This document shows positions 33,013 to 42,140 of a stretch of DNA of 64,000 nt, piece by piece. The stretch's first letter is position 1. Each line of letters starts with the position of its first letter. A program made the position numbers and the translations under genes. The stretch spans positions 1-64,000 of the forward strand of contig CALDOK010000075.1 of the NCBI GenBank assembly GCA_937912125.1, written 5' to 3'. Below the pieces are notes generated by a model that worked only from the letters and a program-made list of their open reading frames with translations, had not been told where the DNA came from and made no database searches. Source of the DNA: an uncultured Pseudomonadota bacterium (GTDB taxonomy: Bacteria > Myxococcota_A > UBA796 > JAFGLY01).

Positions 33013-35016
33013 ATGGCCGGCAGAGCATCGATGCGCGAGAAGCTTCGTTACAAGACCGACACCTTCCTGTCGAAGGGCAGCGGCGCGCTGTTCATCGCCC
33101 TGACCGTCGCGTTCTTCATCTCCCTGGTCGTCATCAGCGTGCTGCGCTGGGTGTTCCTGGGCTTCGACGTCGTGCTCGAGTTCGCCATGGGTGACGGCGT
33201 CACCTTCATGGACGTGGTCAAGGACTTCTTCTACGGCATCTGGCTCACCTGGCTGCAGCTGACCGACCCGGGCAACATGGCCCAGGACAACGAGTCGGGT
33301 ACGCAGCTGTACAAGATCAGCGCCGTCATCGCGGGCATGACCGGTGTGGTCATCTTCTCAGCGTTGATCGCCTTCCTGACCACCGCGCTGGACCAGGCCA
33401 TCGACACCCTCAAGAAGGGCCACTCGAAGGTCCTGGAGGAAGGCCACACCCTGATCATCGGCTGGGGCCCCCGGGTGGCGGAGATCCTCAACGAGCTGGT
33501 CGAGGCCAACGAGTCCGAGAAGGACCCGGTCGCCGTGGTGCTGTCCGAGGAAGAGAAGATCGAGATGGACGAGTTCTTGCGGAACGTGTGGACCGACCGC
33601 CGCAACCTGCGCCTGGTCACCCGCTCCGGCTCCACCTCCTCCTTGCGCGCCCTGGGCAAGGTCGCCGCCGAGAAGGCCGACAGCGCCATCGTGCTGGCCA
33701 CCTGCGGCGCCGGCGCGTCCAAGGCCGATCAGCTCACCAGCGACGCCAAGGTCATCAAGACCGTGCTGGCCCTGGTGGCCCACGTGGGCGAAGACGCCGA
33801 CATCAACATCGTGGCCGAGGTCTTCGACCCCCGGAACCGCGCCGTGGTCAAGGACATCGCCCCCGACCGCATCTCCGTGATCGACGCCGAGGAGATCCTG
33901 GCCAAGATCATGATCCAGACCTCCCGCACCAGCGGCCTGAGCGTGGTCTACGCCGAGCTGCTGTCGTTCTGGGGCTGCGAGCTGTACTTCTACAACAACA
34001 AGGCCTGGGACGGGAAGACCTTCGGCGAGCTGCAGTTCCACTTCCCGGACGGCGTGCCCATGGGCGTCCGCCAGGCTGGCGAGACCCTCGAGATGCGCAC
34101 GGATCCCAGCTATGTCATGAAGGCCGACGACGAGATCCTCATCGTGGCCGAAGACGACTCCACCATCGACTACCGGCCCCAGCCCGTGGCCAAGCCCACG
34201 GACCTCGAGATTCGCGACGCCCGCATCGAGCCCACCAAGGAGCGCATGCTGCTGCTGGGCTGGTCCGAGAAGGCCCCCATCCTGATCAGCGAGTACAGCG
34301 AGTACGTGCTCGAGGGCTCCGAAGCCCACGTGATGATCAAGTCCCCCGGCCCCGGCGTCCAGGCCGCGCTGGACGAGCTGAACGAAGAGCTCGACAACGC
34401 TGGCTGCACCCACATCGACAAGGATCCCCTGGACGTCGATGACCTGGCGAGCATCGATCCCTTCTCCTACAACGTCATCATCATCCTGCCCCAGAAGCCC
34501 GACGAGGAGCCCACCCCCGAGCGCGTGGACTCCGAGACCATCATCGTGCTGCTGCACCTGCGCAAGCTGCAGCGGGAGGCCCAGGAGGCCGGCAGGAAGG
34601 TCGAGTCCAAGATCATCACCGAGGTGCTCGATTCTTCGAACCAGGAGCTCATCACCCGAGCCGGCGTCAACGACTTCATCATCTCGAACCGCATGGTCTC
34701 GATGATCTTCGCCCAGCTGGCCAACGAGCCCGACATCATCCATGTCTACGACGACCTGTTCCAGGAAGACGGCTCCGAGATCTACGTCAAGCCCGCCTGG
34801 CTGTACTTCGAGAAGCTGCCCATGACCTGCAAGTTCGCCGACCTGATGGCCTGCGTCCGCAAGCGGGACACCGAGATCTGCATCGGCGTGAAGCACAAGG
34901 CCTTCGAGAACGACCAGGACAAGAACTTCGGCATCACGCTCATCCCCAACAAGAACGACGAGATCACCCTGGGCTGGCAGGACGGCCTGGTGGTCCTGGC
35001 CGAAGACGACATGTAG
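33013..35016 (+). CDS. Castor/Pollux-type ion channel with RCK domains
   Basis: 667 aa from the ATG at 33013, with AAGGAG 5 bp upstream. Two hydrophobic segments flank a pore-like region (KDFFYGIWLTWLQLTDPGNM, about 70-95), followed by a long regulatory part with Rossmann-like RCK/TrkA-N elements: HTLIIGWGPRVAEILNEL (about 146) and MLLLGWSEKAPILI (about 411). This two-RCK architecture matches CASTOR/POLLUX/DMI1-type channels known from plants and found in bacteria. Expected location: inner membrane; likely a cation channel gated by ligand binding at the RCK ring. Two hairpins follow the stop. Confidence 0.8.
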   Translation: MAGRASMREKLRYKTDTFLSKGSGALFIALTVAFFISLVVISVLRWVFLGFDVVLEFAMGDGVTFMDVVKDFFYGIWLTWLQLTDPGNMAQDNESGTQLYKISAVIAGMTGVVIFSALIAFLTTALDQAIDTLKKGHSKVLEEGHTLIIGWGPRVAEILNELVEANESEKDPVAVVLSEEEKIEMDEFLRNVWTDRRNLRLVTRSGSTSSLRALGKVAAEKADSAIVLATCGAGASKADQLTSDAKVIKTVLALVAHVGEDADINIVAEVFDPRNRAVVKDIAPDRISVIDAEEILAKIMIQTSRTSGLSVVYAELLSFWGCELYFYNNKAWDGKTFGELQFHFPDGVPMGVRQAGETLEMRTDPSYVMKADDEILIVAEDDSTIDYRPQPVAKPTDLEIRDARIEPTKERMLLLGWSEKAPILISEYSEYVLEGSEAHVMIKSPGPGVQAALDELNEELDNAGCTHIDKDPLDVDDLASIDPFSYNVIIILPQKPDEEPTPERVDSETIIVLLHLRKLQREAQEAGRKVESKIITEVLDSSNQELITRAGVNDFIISNRMVSMIFAQLANEPDIIHVYDDLFQEDGSEIYVKPAWLYFEKLPMTCKFADLMACVRKRDTEICIGVKHKAFENDQDKNFGITLIPNKNDEITLGWQDGLVVLAEDDM

Positions 35017-35037
35017 GGGCGGGTTTTATACCCGCCC
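35017..35037 (+). terminator. Perfect 8-bp hairpin after the ion-channel gene
   Basis: GGGCGGGT, loop TTTAT, ACCCGCCC. It overlaps the last stop codon region directly after TAG and is followed by GCACAGC, so it lacks a T-tail. It may stabilise the 3' end or act together with the next hairpin. Confidence 0.5.
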
Positions 35038-35064
35038 GCACAGCGGGAGCTGAACATTCGAGTC

Positions 35065-35091
35065 GAGGGCCCTCCGGGGCCCTCTTCCTTT
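35065..35091 (+). terminator. Rho-independent-type terminator
   Basis: GAGGGCCC, loop TCCG, GGGCCCTC, then TTCCTTTC. A perfect 8-bp GC stem with a pyrimidine-rich tail, 49 bp after the channel stop. The convergent MORN gene ends at 35135, so it may serve both sides partly. Confidence 0.6.
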
Positions 35092-35134
35092 CAGACCAGC
35101 CCTCGTCCTCGCTCTGCGGGGGGCACCCACACCC

Positions 35135-36874
35135 CTACTCCAGCAAGCTGCACTGGGAGGCTGCCGCCCCGAAGCCACCCTGGAACCGGTAGATCCCAGC
35201 CAGGGCGTCCTGCTGCCGCCGCGCCACCGCGTCGAAGACCTCCTCGGAGTAGCCGCTCAGTGCCAGCTCCCGGGGCGCTCGCACCGCGTCGCCGAGCTTG
35301 TACAGCTCACCGTCCAGATCATCGAACAGAGCGAGCAGGGGGTCACAGCCCGAGGGACCACCGGCGAGAATGGAACGCACGGTGTCGATCTGAGCGTCGA
35401 TCTTCTCGACCTTCTCCAGGCCGCCCTCGGTGATGGAGTGAGCCCACTGCGCCTCTTCGCGGAACGCGGTGCTGTCCGTGACCGCCAGGGAGATGATGCG
35501 GAGCTGGTCCTCATAGATGCTGATCACGACGGTGAAGAGCGCGTCCATGGCGGTGAACTGCTCGTAGAGGCGCTCACGGGGACCGAGCGCGGCCGAGGAG
35601 GAAGCGTAGGAGGCCTCGCGGCTCTCCCGCTCCTGCTCCCTCAGCATCTCCTCGACCAGCGCCGTGCTGTACGCCACATACTCAGCGTCGGCGATGGCCT
35701 GGGCCTCGGCGCGGGCCCTGTCGCGCTCGGCCTGTATCTCCTGCCAGCCACCGATGGCCTCGAGAACCTCCTCGCCGTCGCGGTACCAGCCGTCGCTGGG
35801 CTCCCCGCCCACGAAGCGCCCGTCGAACACGCAGCCGTTGCTCCAGGTGAAGATCCCCTCTCCGTCCACACAGTCACCCGTGCGGCAGTACGGTGGCTGC
35901 ATGTAGTGACCGAGCAGGTGCTGGTCATCGAAGGGGTGGGCCGATCCCCATGGACCGCGGATCAGGTACCAGCGCTCCGCACCGGCCCGACCTTCGCGGT
36001 CGCCCTGCCGCGGCGAGACCTCGACGCCGTACCCCCCACCCAGCCAGGTGTTCCCACCCCCCTCCAGGCGCTCGAGCCCCGCCAGGGCCCGCTCCTCCCA
36101 GCCCTCCCGCCAGTCGAGCTGGACCTCGGTGATGGCGGTGTCCACGGCGAAGCGCAGACCGTGCCCGTAGACCTCTCCCCTCTCCACATCGAGCTCGAAG
36201 CCGTAGTGGGTGGTGAGGATCTCCCAGTCCAGGAAGTTCAGATCATCGAGGGTGAAGAGCAGGTGCAGGTAGGCGGGGTCGTCGAAGGCCAGCCGCACAG
36301 CGTCCCAGCGGTCGTGCTCGAGGGAAGGTGGGGGGTAGGGATAGCTCGCGCAGTACGCCGCAATCTCCGAGGTGGGGTCGCCGACCTGGATCTCGAGCCT
36401 CTCGAGCCGTGTGCCGGTCTCGGGGTCCCAGCTGGCCCAGAACTCGGCGGCGCGTTCTGGGACTTCGCCTTCCACCATGTACTCGGGATAGAAGCTGCCG
36501 AAGCGCTTGGGCTGCCTGCCAAAGGCCCTCCTGGTGGCCTTGCGGGTAGGTGCGATGCGCAAGGCGGTGAGGAACTCGGACAGGACCGGCTGGGCCAGCT
36601 CGAGGTCGTGGATCTCGATCCGTAGGTCCCACACCCAGCTGTCAGCGGTGAACTCCACGGTCATCCCCGGCGGATGGAACGGGTACCCGTTCATGGAGGG
36701 GTCGGGGTCGTACTCGTGCTCATAGAACTGGAACAGGCTGTAGGTGGGGTAGTCCAGCTCCTCCTTGTCCAGGTGGCAGAGCAGGGCCGGTGAGAGCGGC
36801 GGGACCTGGGCCTGCTGGGCCGCGGCGGGCGGACTCGGGAGCAGGCCGACGAGCAACAACGGCGCGAGAAGCAA
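35135..36874 (-). CDS. Exported protein with a MORN repeat
   Basis: 579 aa, best start TTG at 36874 with GGAGG 5 bp upstream. Signal peptide MLLAPLLLVGLLPSPPAAAQ, cleavage after AAA. The central region has a single MORN-like repeat (GEGIFTWSNGCVFDGRF), a motif that in other proteins binds lipids. A helical, Arg/Glu-rich segment follows (ERDRARAEAQAIADAEY), then a helix-rich C-terminus ending CSLLE. No enzyme domain is recognised. Periplasmic or surface structural role possible. Confidence 0.6.
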   Translation of the reverse strand: MLLAPLLLVGLLPSPPAAAQQAQVPPLSPALLCHLDKEELDYPTYSLFQFYEHEYDPDPSMNGYPFHPPGMTVEFTADSWVWDLRIEIHDLELAQPVLSEFLTALRIAPTRKATRRAFGRQPKRFGSFYPEYMVEGEVPERAAEFWASWDPETGTRLERLEIQVGDPTSEIAAYCASYPYPPPSLEHDRWDAVRLAFDDPAYLHLLFTLDDLNFLDWEILTTHYGFELDVERGEVYGHGLRFAVDTAITEVQLDWREGWEERALAGLERLEGGGNTWLGGGYGVEVSPRQGDREGRAGAERWYLIRGPWGSAHPFDDQHLLGHYMQPPYCRTGDCVDGEGIFTWSNGCVFDGRFVGGEPSDGWYRDGEEVLEAIGGWQEIQAERDRARAEAQAIADAEYVAYSTALVEEMLREQERESREASYASSSAALGPRERLYEQFTAMDALFTVVISIYEDQLRIISLAVTDSTAFREEAQWAHSITEGGLEKVEKIDAQIDTVRSILAGGPSGCDPLLALFDDLDGELYKLGDAVRAPRELALSGYSEEVFDAVARRQQDALAGIYRFQGGFGAAASQCSLLE

Positions 36875-36933
36875 GGGAACCTCCGAGCGATGGCCACAGG
36901 CTATCACCACTCGGTGCCGCGCCGACCGCAGAC

Positions 36934-38175
36934 TCAGATCTCGTTGGCGTTCTCGAGCAGGCAGTGCAGCAGCACGTTCGCCCCCGCCTCGCAGTCCTCC
37001 CACCGGGTCTCTTCGACCTCCACATGGGAGCGCCCGCCGATGCTGGGCACGAAGATCATGGCACTGGGCATCACCTGGTTCATGTAGCTGGCGTCGTGGC
37101 CTGCGCCGCTGACCCACTTCATGGTGGGGTAGCCCAGCTTCACGCCGGTGGCGTAGACCCGCTCGAACAGATCCTGGTCGAAGGGAGCCTTGACCACCTT
37201 CCAGGTCTCCTCGATGCGGATGGGGGTGCCGTGGCGCTGGGCGATCTCGAGCATCTGGGGGCGCAGCTTGTCGAACGCGGCCAGGGCATGGTCGTCGTCC
37301 CAGGAGCGGATGTCGATGGTGAAGTGCACGCCGTCGGGGATGATGTTCCGGGAGTTGGGGTAGTTGTGGATCTCGCCCACGGTGGCCACCATGTTGCCGC
37401 CCATGGCGGCGGGGAGCTGGTCGACCTTGATGATCATCTCCGCCGCGGCCACCAGCGCGTCGTTGCGGCCCTCCATGGGGGTGGGGCCGACCTGGTTGGC
37501 GGTGCCCTCGAGGTGGATGTCGTACCAGTGCAGGCAGAGCACGCCCTTGGGGGCGCCGATGATCATGCCCTTGGCCTCGAGCATGGGGCCCTGCTCGATG
37601 TGCAGCTCGTAGTAGGCGTGCACGGGGAAGGCTTCGCAGGGCGCCGAGCCCTTGTAGCCGATGCGCTCGAGCTCATCGCCCTGCTTCTTTCCGTGGATGT
37701 CGGTGCGGTCGTAGGCCCACTGCAGGTCGAGCTTGCCGGCCCACACGCCGCTGGCGACCATGGCCGGGGCGAAGCGGGAGCCCTCTTCGTTGGTCCAGTC
37801 CACCAGCACCACCGAGCGCTTGGGGCGCACGCCGTTCTCGTGCAGGGTGCGCAGCACCTCGAGGGGGCCCATCACCCCCAGGATGCCGTCGAAGCGGCCA
37901 CCCTTGGGCTGAGAGTCCACATGGGAGCCGGACATCACCGGCGGCAGGGAGGGGTCGGTGCCCGCGTAGCGGCCGAAGATGTTGCCCATGGTGTCGATGG
38001 TGACCTCGCAGTCGATCTCCCGCAGCCACGACACCAGCAGGTCCCGGGCGCGCTTGTCCTCGTCGGAGCAGGCGAGCCGCTGGACGCCGCCAGCGGGGGT
38101 GGCGCCGATCTTGGCCATCTCTTCGAGGGTGTGCTGCAGGCGGGCGCCGTTGATGCGAAGGCTGTCGAGGTCCAT
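36934..38175 (-). CDS. Zn-dependent amidohydrolase (M20: carbamoyl-amino-acid hydrolase/allantoate type)
   Basis: 413 aa from the ATG at 38175, with GGAGAA 6 bp upstream. M20/M28-type metal ligands: SGSHVDSQPKGGRFDG (His and Asp, about 85-100), NEEGSRF (about 129), and the C-terminal SGAGHDASYM. The layout matches N-carbamoyl-L-amino-acid hydrolase, beta-ureidopropionase or allantoate amidohydrolase, which hydrolyse carbamoyl groups of amino acids or purine breakdown products. Substrate cannot be fixed from sequence. It is divergent from the gene at 38214. Confidence 0.82.
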   Translation of the reverse strand: MDLDSLRINGARLQHTLEEMAKIGATPAGGVQRLACSDEDKRARDLLVSWLREIDCEVTIDTMGNIFGRYAGTDPSLPPVMSGSHVDSQPKGGRFDGILGVMGPLEVLRTLHENGVRPKRSVVLVDWTNEEGSRFAPAMVASGVWAGKLDLQWAYDRTDIHGKKQGDELERIGYKGSAPCEAFPVHAYYELHIEQGPMLEAKGMIIGAPKGVLCLHWYDIHLEGTANQVGPTPMEGRNDALVAAAEMIIKVDQLPAAMGGNMVATVGEIHNYPNSRNIIPDGVHFTIDIRSWDDDHALAAFDKLRPQMLEIAQRHGTPIRIEETWKVVKAPFDQDLFERVYATGVKLGYPTMKWVSGAGHDASYMNQVMPSAMIFVPSIGGRSHVEVEETRWEDCEAGANVLLHCLLENANEI

Positions 38176-38213
38176 GAGCGGTTCTCCTGTGCTGGGAAGG
38201 CGGGGAGGATAGC

Positions 38214-40037
38214 ATGGACACACCACCACACCGGAGTCCACAGCGCGTGAACCCCCTGGACACAGGCAGCGTAGGCCCCCTGGACTGGCTCATGGCCAGC
38301 CTGGCGCTTGTGCTCACGGCCACCCTGGTCGCCCGGCTCTGGGGCCACTGGCGCCCGCCCAGCAAAGAACCAGCCCAGCGGGCTCTGCTGCTGGACAGCG
38401 CCTGCGCCGTGGCGCTGGCCGGCTACGGCCTGTGGTGGAGCTACCACCTGTTCGGGCAGGCCAACCCGGCATGGATCCCCACCGCGCAGGACTTCGCCGA
38501 GTACTCCGGCACCCTGGGCAAGGTGCTCGCGCCCGATAGCATCGACATCTACTGGAACCGCAGCCTGCTGTACCCCTGGCTGGCCACCCTGCTGGTCCAC
38601 GGCCTGGGCCTGACGCCCTACGACGCCGCCATCCACCTCTCCATCGCCTCGTCGGGCCTGCTGGCTGCGGCCGTCTGGGCCGTGGTGCGCCAGATCGCGC
38701 CCCGGCCCATCGCCCTGGGCAGCGGCCTGCTGGTGCTGCACCTGCCTGCCGCCATGGAGCGGCTGGGCCACGTGAGCGACTACGCCACCAGCCACCTGCT
38801 CTCGCTGCTGTGCCTGGCGGCGGGGCTGCTCGCCCTGCGGCGCCCCAAGGTCTGGGCCTTCCTGCTGGCAGGCTGCGCGCTGACCCTGGTGCTCGCCTGC
38901 ACCCCCAAAGGTCTGGCGGTGGCCCTGGTGCTGCTGCCCCTGCTGGCCCTGGGCGTACCCTGGCGCAGACCGAATGAAGCCGCCTTGGCAGCGGCCGCGG
39001 TGATGGGCCCCATCGCCATGGGCTGGTGGCTCTACGGAAGCTCTGGCATCGAGCACAGCTCTCTGGAGTGGGGGGTCATCGGCCTGAAGCAGACCTGGGC
39101 GGCCACCCAGGGCATCCGGCTGGACAACGGTCACTGGGGCCTGCCCCTGTCCGTGGGGGACCCAGGCACCTGGCGCTTCGGCGGCGACGGCGCGCTGGAT
39201 GGCCTGTACAGCACCATCACCGTGATGATCCGCAGCCCAATCGACTACCCCTCCCTGGCCGCGCGGGTCGCCGACAGCCCGGCGCTGCTGTGCGAAGCCC
39301 TGAGCCTCAGGTCCCCGCTGCCCCTGGCCCTGGCCGCGCTGGGCTGCCTGGCCCCCTTGGTCACCACGGCCGACCGCGCCCGTGGGCTGGCGGCGGCGGT
39401 GCTGCTGCTGGCCTTCCTGGGCACCCAGGCGCTGGGCGCCCACGGTGTGCCCCTGCGCAGCTACTACGTGATCCACCTGCTGGTCCTCGCCCCCGGCCTG
39501 GCGCTGGCCGCAGCCTGGCTGGTGGGCCGCTCGCTGCTGGCTGGCCCGGCGTCCACAGCGCCCCTGTGGGCCCTGCCGGCGCTGGCCCTGTGTCTGCTCC
39601 ACAGCCCCGCCGGCATCGGCCACAGCCATGCTCAACAGATGGTGCTGGCCCACCAGTTCGGCTTCCTGGGCAACCCCAGCGCCACCACCACCGCCACGCG
39701 TCTGCGCGACGAGCTGCGCGCGGGCGACGTGGTGCTGGACGCCACGACCCACCGCCAGGGCCTGGACGCCTTCTACGGCCTGGCACCGGTACAGGCCGCG
39801 GCCCAGCCTCGGGGCACAACGGCCGTCACCGGGTCGGGGATCGAGGCCGAGCGCCGCTTCGTGGTGCTGGACTGCGCCTTCGGCCACCGCTTCCCGCCCC
39901 AGGCCCTGATGCTGGCCCAGACCTTGAACCGCGCGCCCCGCTTCCACCCCTGGGCCAGCTGCATCTACCTGGACGACCACCCGGATCAACCCGTCGACAT
40001 CCAGCCAGGCCCTGTGCCGGATGCGGCGATGCCGTGA
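38214..40037 (+). CDS. Polytopic membrane protein, GT-C glycosyltransferase-like
   Basis: 607 aa if started at 38214; GTG at 38247 is also possible because only 38 bp separate it from the divergent amidohydrolase start. Eleven or so hydrophobic segments. The first large loop contains QDFAEYSGTLGKVLAPDSID, with the acidic residues expected near the membrane in GT-C enzymes. A long soluble C-terminus follows. Its TGA overlaps the GTG of the next gene. Likely acts on polyprenyl-linked sugars. Confidence 0.6.
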   Translation: MDTPPHRSPQRVNPLDTGSVGPLDWLMASLALVLTATLVARLWGHWRPPSKEPAQRALLLDSACAVALAGYGLWWSYHLFGQANPAWIPTAQDFAEYSGTLGKVLAPDSIDIYWNRSLLYPWLATLLVHGLGLTPYDAAIHLSIASSGLLAAAVWAVVRQIAPRPIALGSGLLVLHLPAAMERLGHVSDYATSHLLSLLCLAAGLLALRRPKVWAFLLAGCALTLVLACTPKGLAVALVLLPLLALGVPWRRPNEAALAAAAVMGPIAMGWWLYGSSGIEHSSLEWGVIGLKQTWAATQGIRLDNGHWGLPLSVGDPGTWRFGGDGALDGLYSTITVMIRSPIDYPSLAARVADSPALLCEALSLRSPLPLALAALGCLAPLVTTADRARGLAAAVLLLAFLGTQALGAHGVPLRSYYVIHLLVLAPGLALAAAWLVGRSLLAGPASTAPLWALPALALCLLHSPAGIGHSHAQQMVLAHQFGFLGNPSATTTATRLRDELRAGDVVLDATTHRQGLDAFYGLAPVQAAAQPRGTTAVTGSGIEAERRFVVLDCAFGHRFPPQALMLAQTLNRAPRFHPWASCIYLDDHPDQPVDIQPGPVPDAAMP

Positions 40038-41071
40038 GGTCTGGACGCTGGGTGGCGGCCTGCCTGGTCCTGGTCGGCAGCGCGCTGCTGGCCGCGGGCG
40101 GCGTAGAGCTCGTGGCCAGGGCGCGCCAGCTGGATCGCATGCAGCTCGAGCGGGTGGCGGTCGATGGGGGCGAGCCCTTCGGCGGCAGCAGCGAGCAGGC
40201 CATCGCCCCGGCCTGGCGCGAGCGCGCGGCGCCGCTGATCGAGGGCTACCTGCCCGCCGACTTTCGCCTGGACGAGGACGGCTTCGACAGCCGCCACGGC
40301 CGCTGCGACTTCCAACACCCCGGCCCCACCCTGCTCGCCCTGGGGGACAGCACCACGATCATGAGCTCCGACCCGGACGCGGCGGGGCCGCCCATGGGCG
40401 CCGGCGACCCGGCCTGGACCTGGCCAGCCCTGCTCGCGGCGCAGCTGCCCCCGGACACCCAGGTCTGCACCGTCGCCGAGCTCGGCTTCCATCCCCAGGA
40501 CCACGCGCGCTTTCTGGAGCTGCTGGGGCCCGCCCTGGACCCGGCCCTGGTGGTGGTCCTGCTCTGCAGCAACGACCTCGAGGCCCAGGCCCCCCGGGTG
40601 CGCCAGGACGACGCGGGGGGCAGCATCTACTATGTCTCCTCCGGCACCCAGGCGGCCCACCGGGCCCTGCCGCTGCGCCCCCTCTTCGCGCGCTCCGAGG
40701 CCTTCCGCTTCCTGCACTGGCGGGCCGCCCTGCGCTGGCCCGAGGCCGCGCTGGATCTGCCATCTCCCCGCTTCCCCGCCACCCCCGCCGCCGACAGCCT
40801 GCGCCGCCTGGACGAGCTCTCCCGCAGCCTGGCCCTGTTCTACCTGCCGGAGCTCCGCGACGAGCTGCCGGCCAGCGGGCGGGCGTTGGAGGACCTCGAT
40901 GTGGCGGTGCAGGTTCTGGACCTCCCCTCTCCCCGCCCGGCCCTGCGCTACAACCCTCAGGACCCGGTACACATGAACCGCCGCGGTCACCGCGCCGTGG
41001 CCGAGCTCATGCTCCCGGCGGTGCGGAGGGCGCTGGGGCTCGCAGCGCCCGCAGCCCCCGACGCACCGTGA
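40034..41071 (+). CDS. SGNH/GDSL-like hydrolase or acyl-group esterase, membrane anchored
   Basis: 345 aa, GTG start overlapping the previous stop (GTGA). One N-terminal transmembrane segment (VAACLVLVGSALLAAGGVEL). The soluble part has SGNH features: LALGDSTTIM (block I, GDS), LLCSNDLEA (block III N), and HMNRRGHRAVAELML (block V His). Such proteins often remove or transfer acyl groups on exopolysaccharides. It overlaps the end of the convergent radical SAM gene by 65 bp. Confidence 0.65.
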   Translation: MRSGRWVAACLVLVGSALLAAGGVELVARARQLDRMQLERVAVDGGEPFGGSSEQAIAPAWRERAAPLIEGYLPADFRLDEDGFDSRHGRCDFQHPGPTLLALGDSTTIMSSDPDAAGPPMGAGDPAWTWPALLAAQLPPDTQVCTVAELGFHPQDHARFLELLGPALDPALVVVLLCSNDLEAQAPRVRQDDAGGSIYYVSSGTQAAHRALPLRPLFARSEAFRFLHWRAALRWPEAALDLPSPRFPATPAADSLRRLDELSRSLALFYLPELRDELPASGRALEDLDVAVQVLDLPSPRPALRYNPQDPVHMNRRGHRAVAELMLPAVRRALGLAAPAAPDAP

Positions 41072-42134
41072 GCAGCGCCGCCCTGCCCGGCGAACCCACC
41101 AGGGTGGGGTAGGCCTCGCAGGGGGTGAAGCACCCGCCACACTCCAGCGCGACCGCCCCGCGCCGCGCCGCGAGGGCCTCGGCCTCGGCCCACACAGCCC
41201 GCAGGTCGAACCCGCGCTCCCGCAGGTCTGCGATGGGCCGATCCCAGACGTGACAGGGGTAGAGCCACCCTTCGGCCGAGACGAAGCAGGCCGAGTGCAG
41301 GGCCTGGCAGGCCATCCCCAGGGGCTCGCCCCCCAGCCAGGCGCGCAGGTTGACCAGGAAGCCCAGCTCCATCAGGTCCACCGGGGAGCGGGGGGGCCAG
41401 CGCCGGCGGAGGTGCTGGGCCACCAGGCGGAGATCCGCGGCGCGGTCGGCGATCGTGCCGGAGCCAGCGGCCGCGCTGGGTGCGTTGCCGAAGAACATGG
41501 CCGAGACCTGGGTCAGGTTCCAGTGCCACAGGTGATCTTCGAAGCCGGGCAGCTCCCGACGCAGGGCCTGGCCCAGCTCTTCGAGGGCCCCGCGGTTGTC
41601 CGGGCCCACGGTGGTGCCCACGAAGACATCCACGCCCGTGAGATCCTGCAGCGCCGTCCAGGTGCGCACCGCCGCATCCCAGGAGCCTGGACGGCCTCGG
41701 AGCCGATCGTGCAGGGCGGGAGGGCCGTCGAAGCTCACGGTGACCAGCAGCTCCACGTCCGGGCGACGCGCCCGCACCAACCGCGCCCCCGCGGCGGCCT
41801 GCTCGGGGAACCAGCCGTTGGTGGGAAAGTGCAACACCGCCAGGCTGGGCGTGTTGTCGAGCACGGCCTCGAGGCAGGCGAGCCAGTCGGATCTAAGGCA
41901 GGGCTCACCTCCGGTCAGGTCGAGCCACGCCAGCCGGGGCATGGCCGCGAACAGGCCGCCGAGCTCGGCTGGGCTCAGCTCCTGGCCGGGCTCCATGGAC
42001 CAACTGGAGCACTGAGTGCAGCGGCAGGTGCAGCGGCGGGTCAGGGCCACCACAGCCCGCCGGGGCGTGCCCGGCCTGCGCAGCCACACCGGCCCGAAGG
42101 CCCGCAGCAGGCGCGCGATGGAGCGGGGCCGCAA
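41007..42134 (-). CDS. Radical SAM protein with SPASM-like C-terminus
   Basis: 375 aa, TTG start at 42134 (no ATG available; the preceding gene stops 6 bp upstream). Cluster motif CTCRCTQC (C-x3-C-x2-C, about 35-42), then LDLTGGEPCLRSDWL (GGEP). The C-terminal Cys-rich portion (CHVWDR, CGGCFTPCEA) resembles a SPASM/Twitch auxiliary-cluster region, as in peptide-modifying or sugar-modifying enzymes. No precursor peptide is visible next to it. It overlaps the SGNH gene by 65 bp and is co-oriented with the GT2 gene. Confidence 0.75.
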   Translation of the reverse strand: MRPRSIARLLRAFGPVWLRRPGTPRRAVVALTRRCTCRCTQCSSWSMEPGQELSPAELGGLFAAMPRLAWLDLTGGEPCLRSDWLACLEAVLDNTPSLAVLHFPTNGWFPEQAAAGARLVRARRPDVELLVTVSFDGPPALHDRLRGRPGSWDAAVRTWTALQDLTGVDVFVGTTVGPDNRGALEELGQALRRELPGFEDHLWHWNLTQVSAMFFGNAPSAAAGSGTIADRAADLRLVAQHLRRRWPPRSPVDLMELGFLVNLRAWLGGEPLGMACQALHSACFVSAEGWLYPCHVWDRPIADLRERGFDLRAVWAEAEALAARRGAVALECGGCFTPCEAYPTLVGSPGRAALLTVRRGLRALRAPAPSAPPGA

Positions 42135-42140
42135 GGGGGC

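Noticed and set aside
39026-40033. Plus-strand upstream extension of the SGNH-like gene
   Set aside because: Arg/Pro/Gly-rich translation within the GT-C-like gene in another frame; the GTG at 40034 with stop-start overlap fits better.
41007-42134. RiPP cluster around the SPASM-like radical SAM gene
   Set aside because: No short precursor-like peptide gene and no peptidase or ABC transporter is seen beside it; the neighbours are glycan genes.
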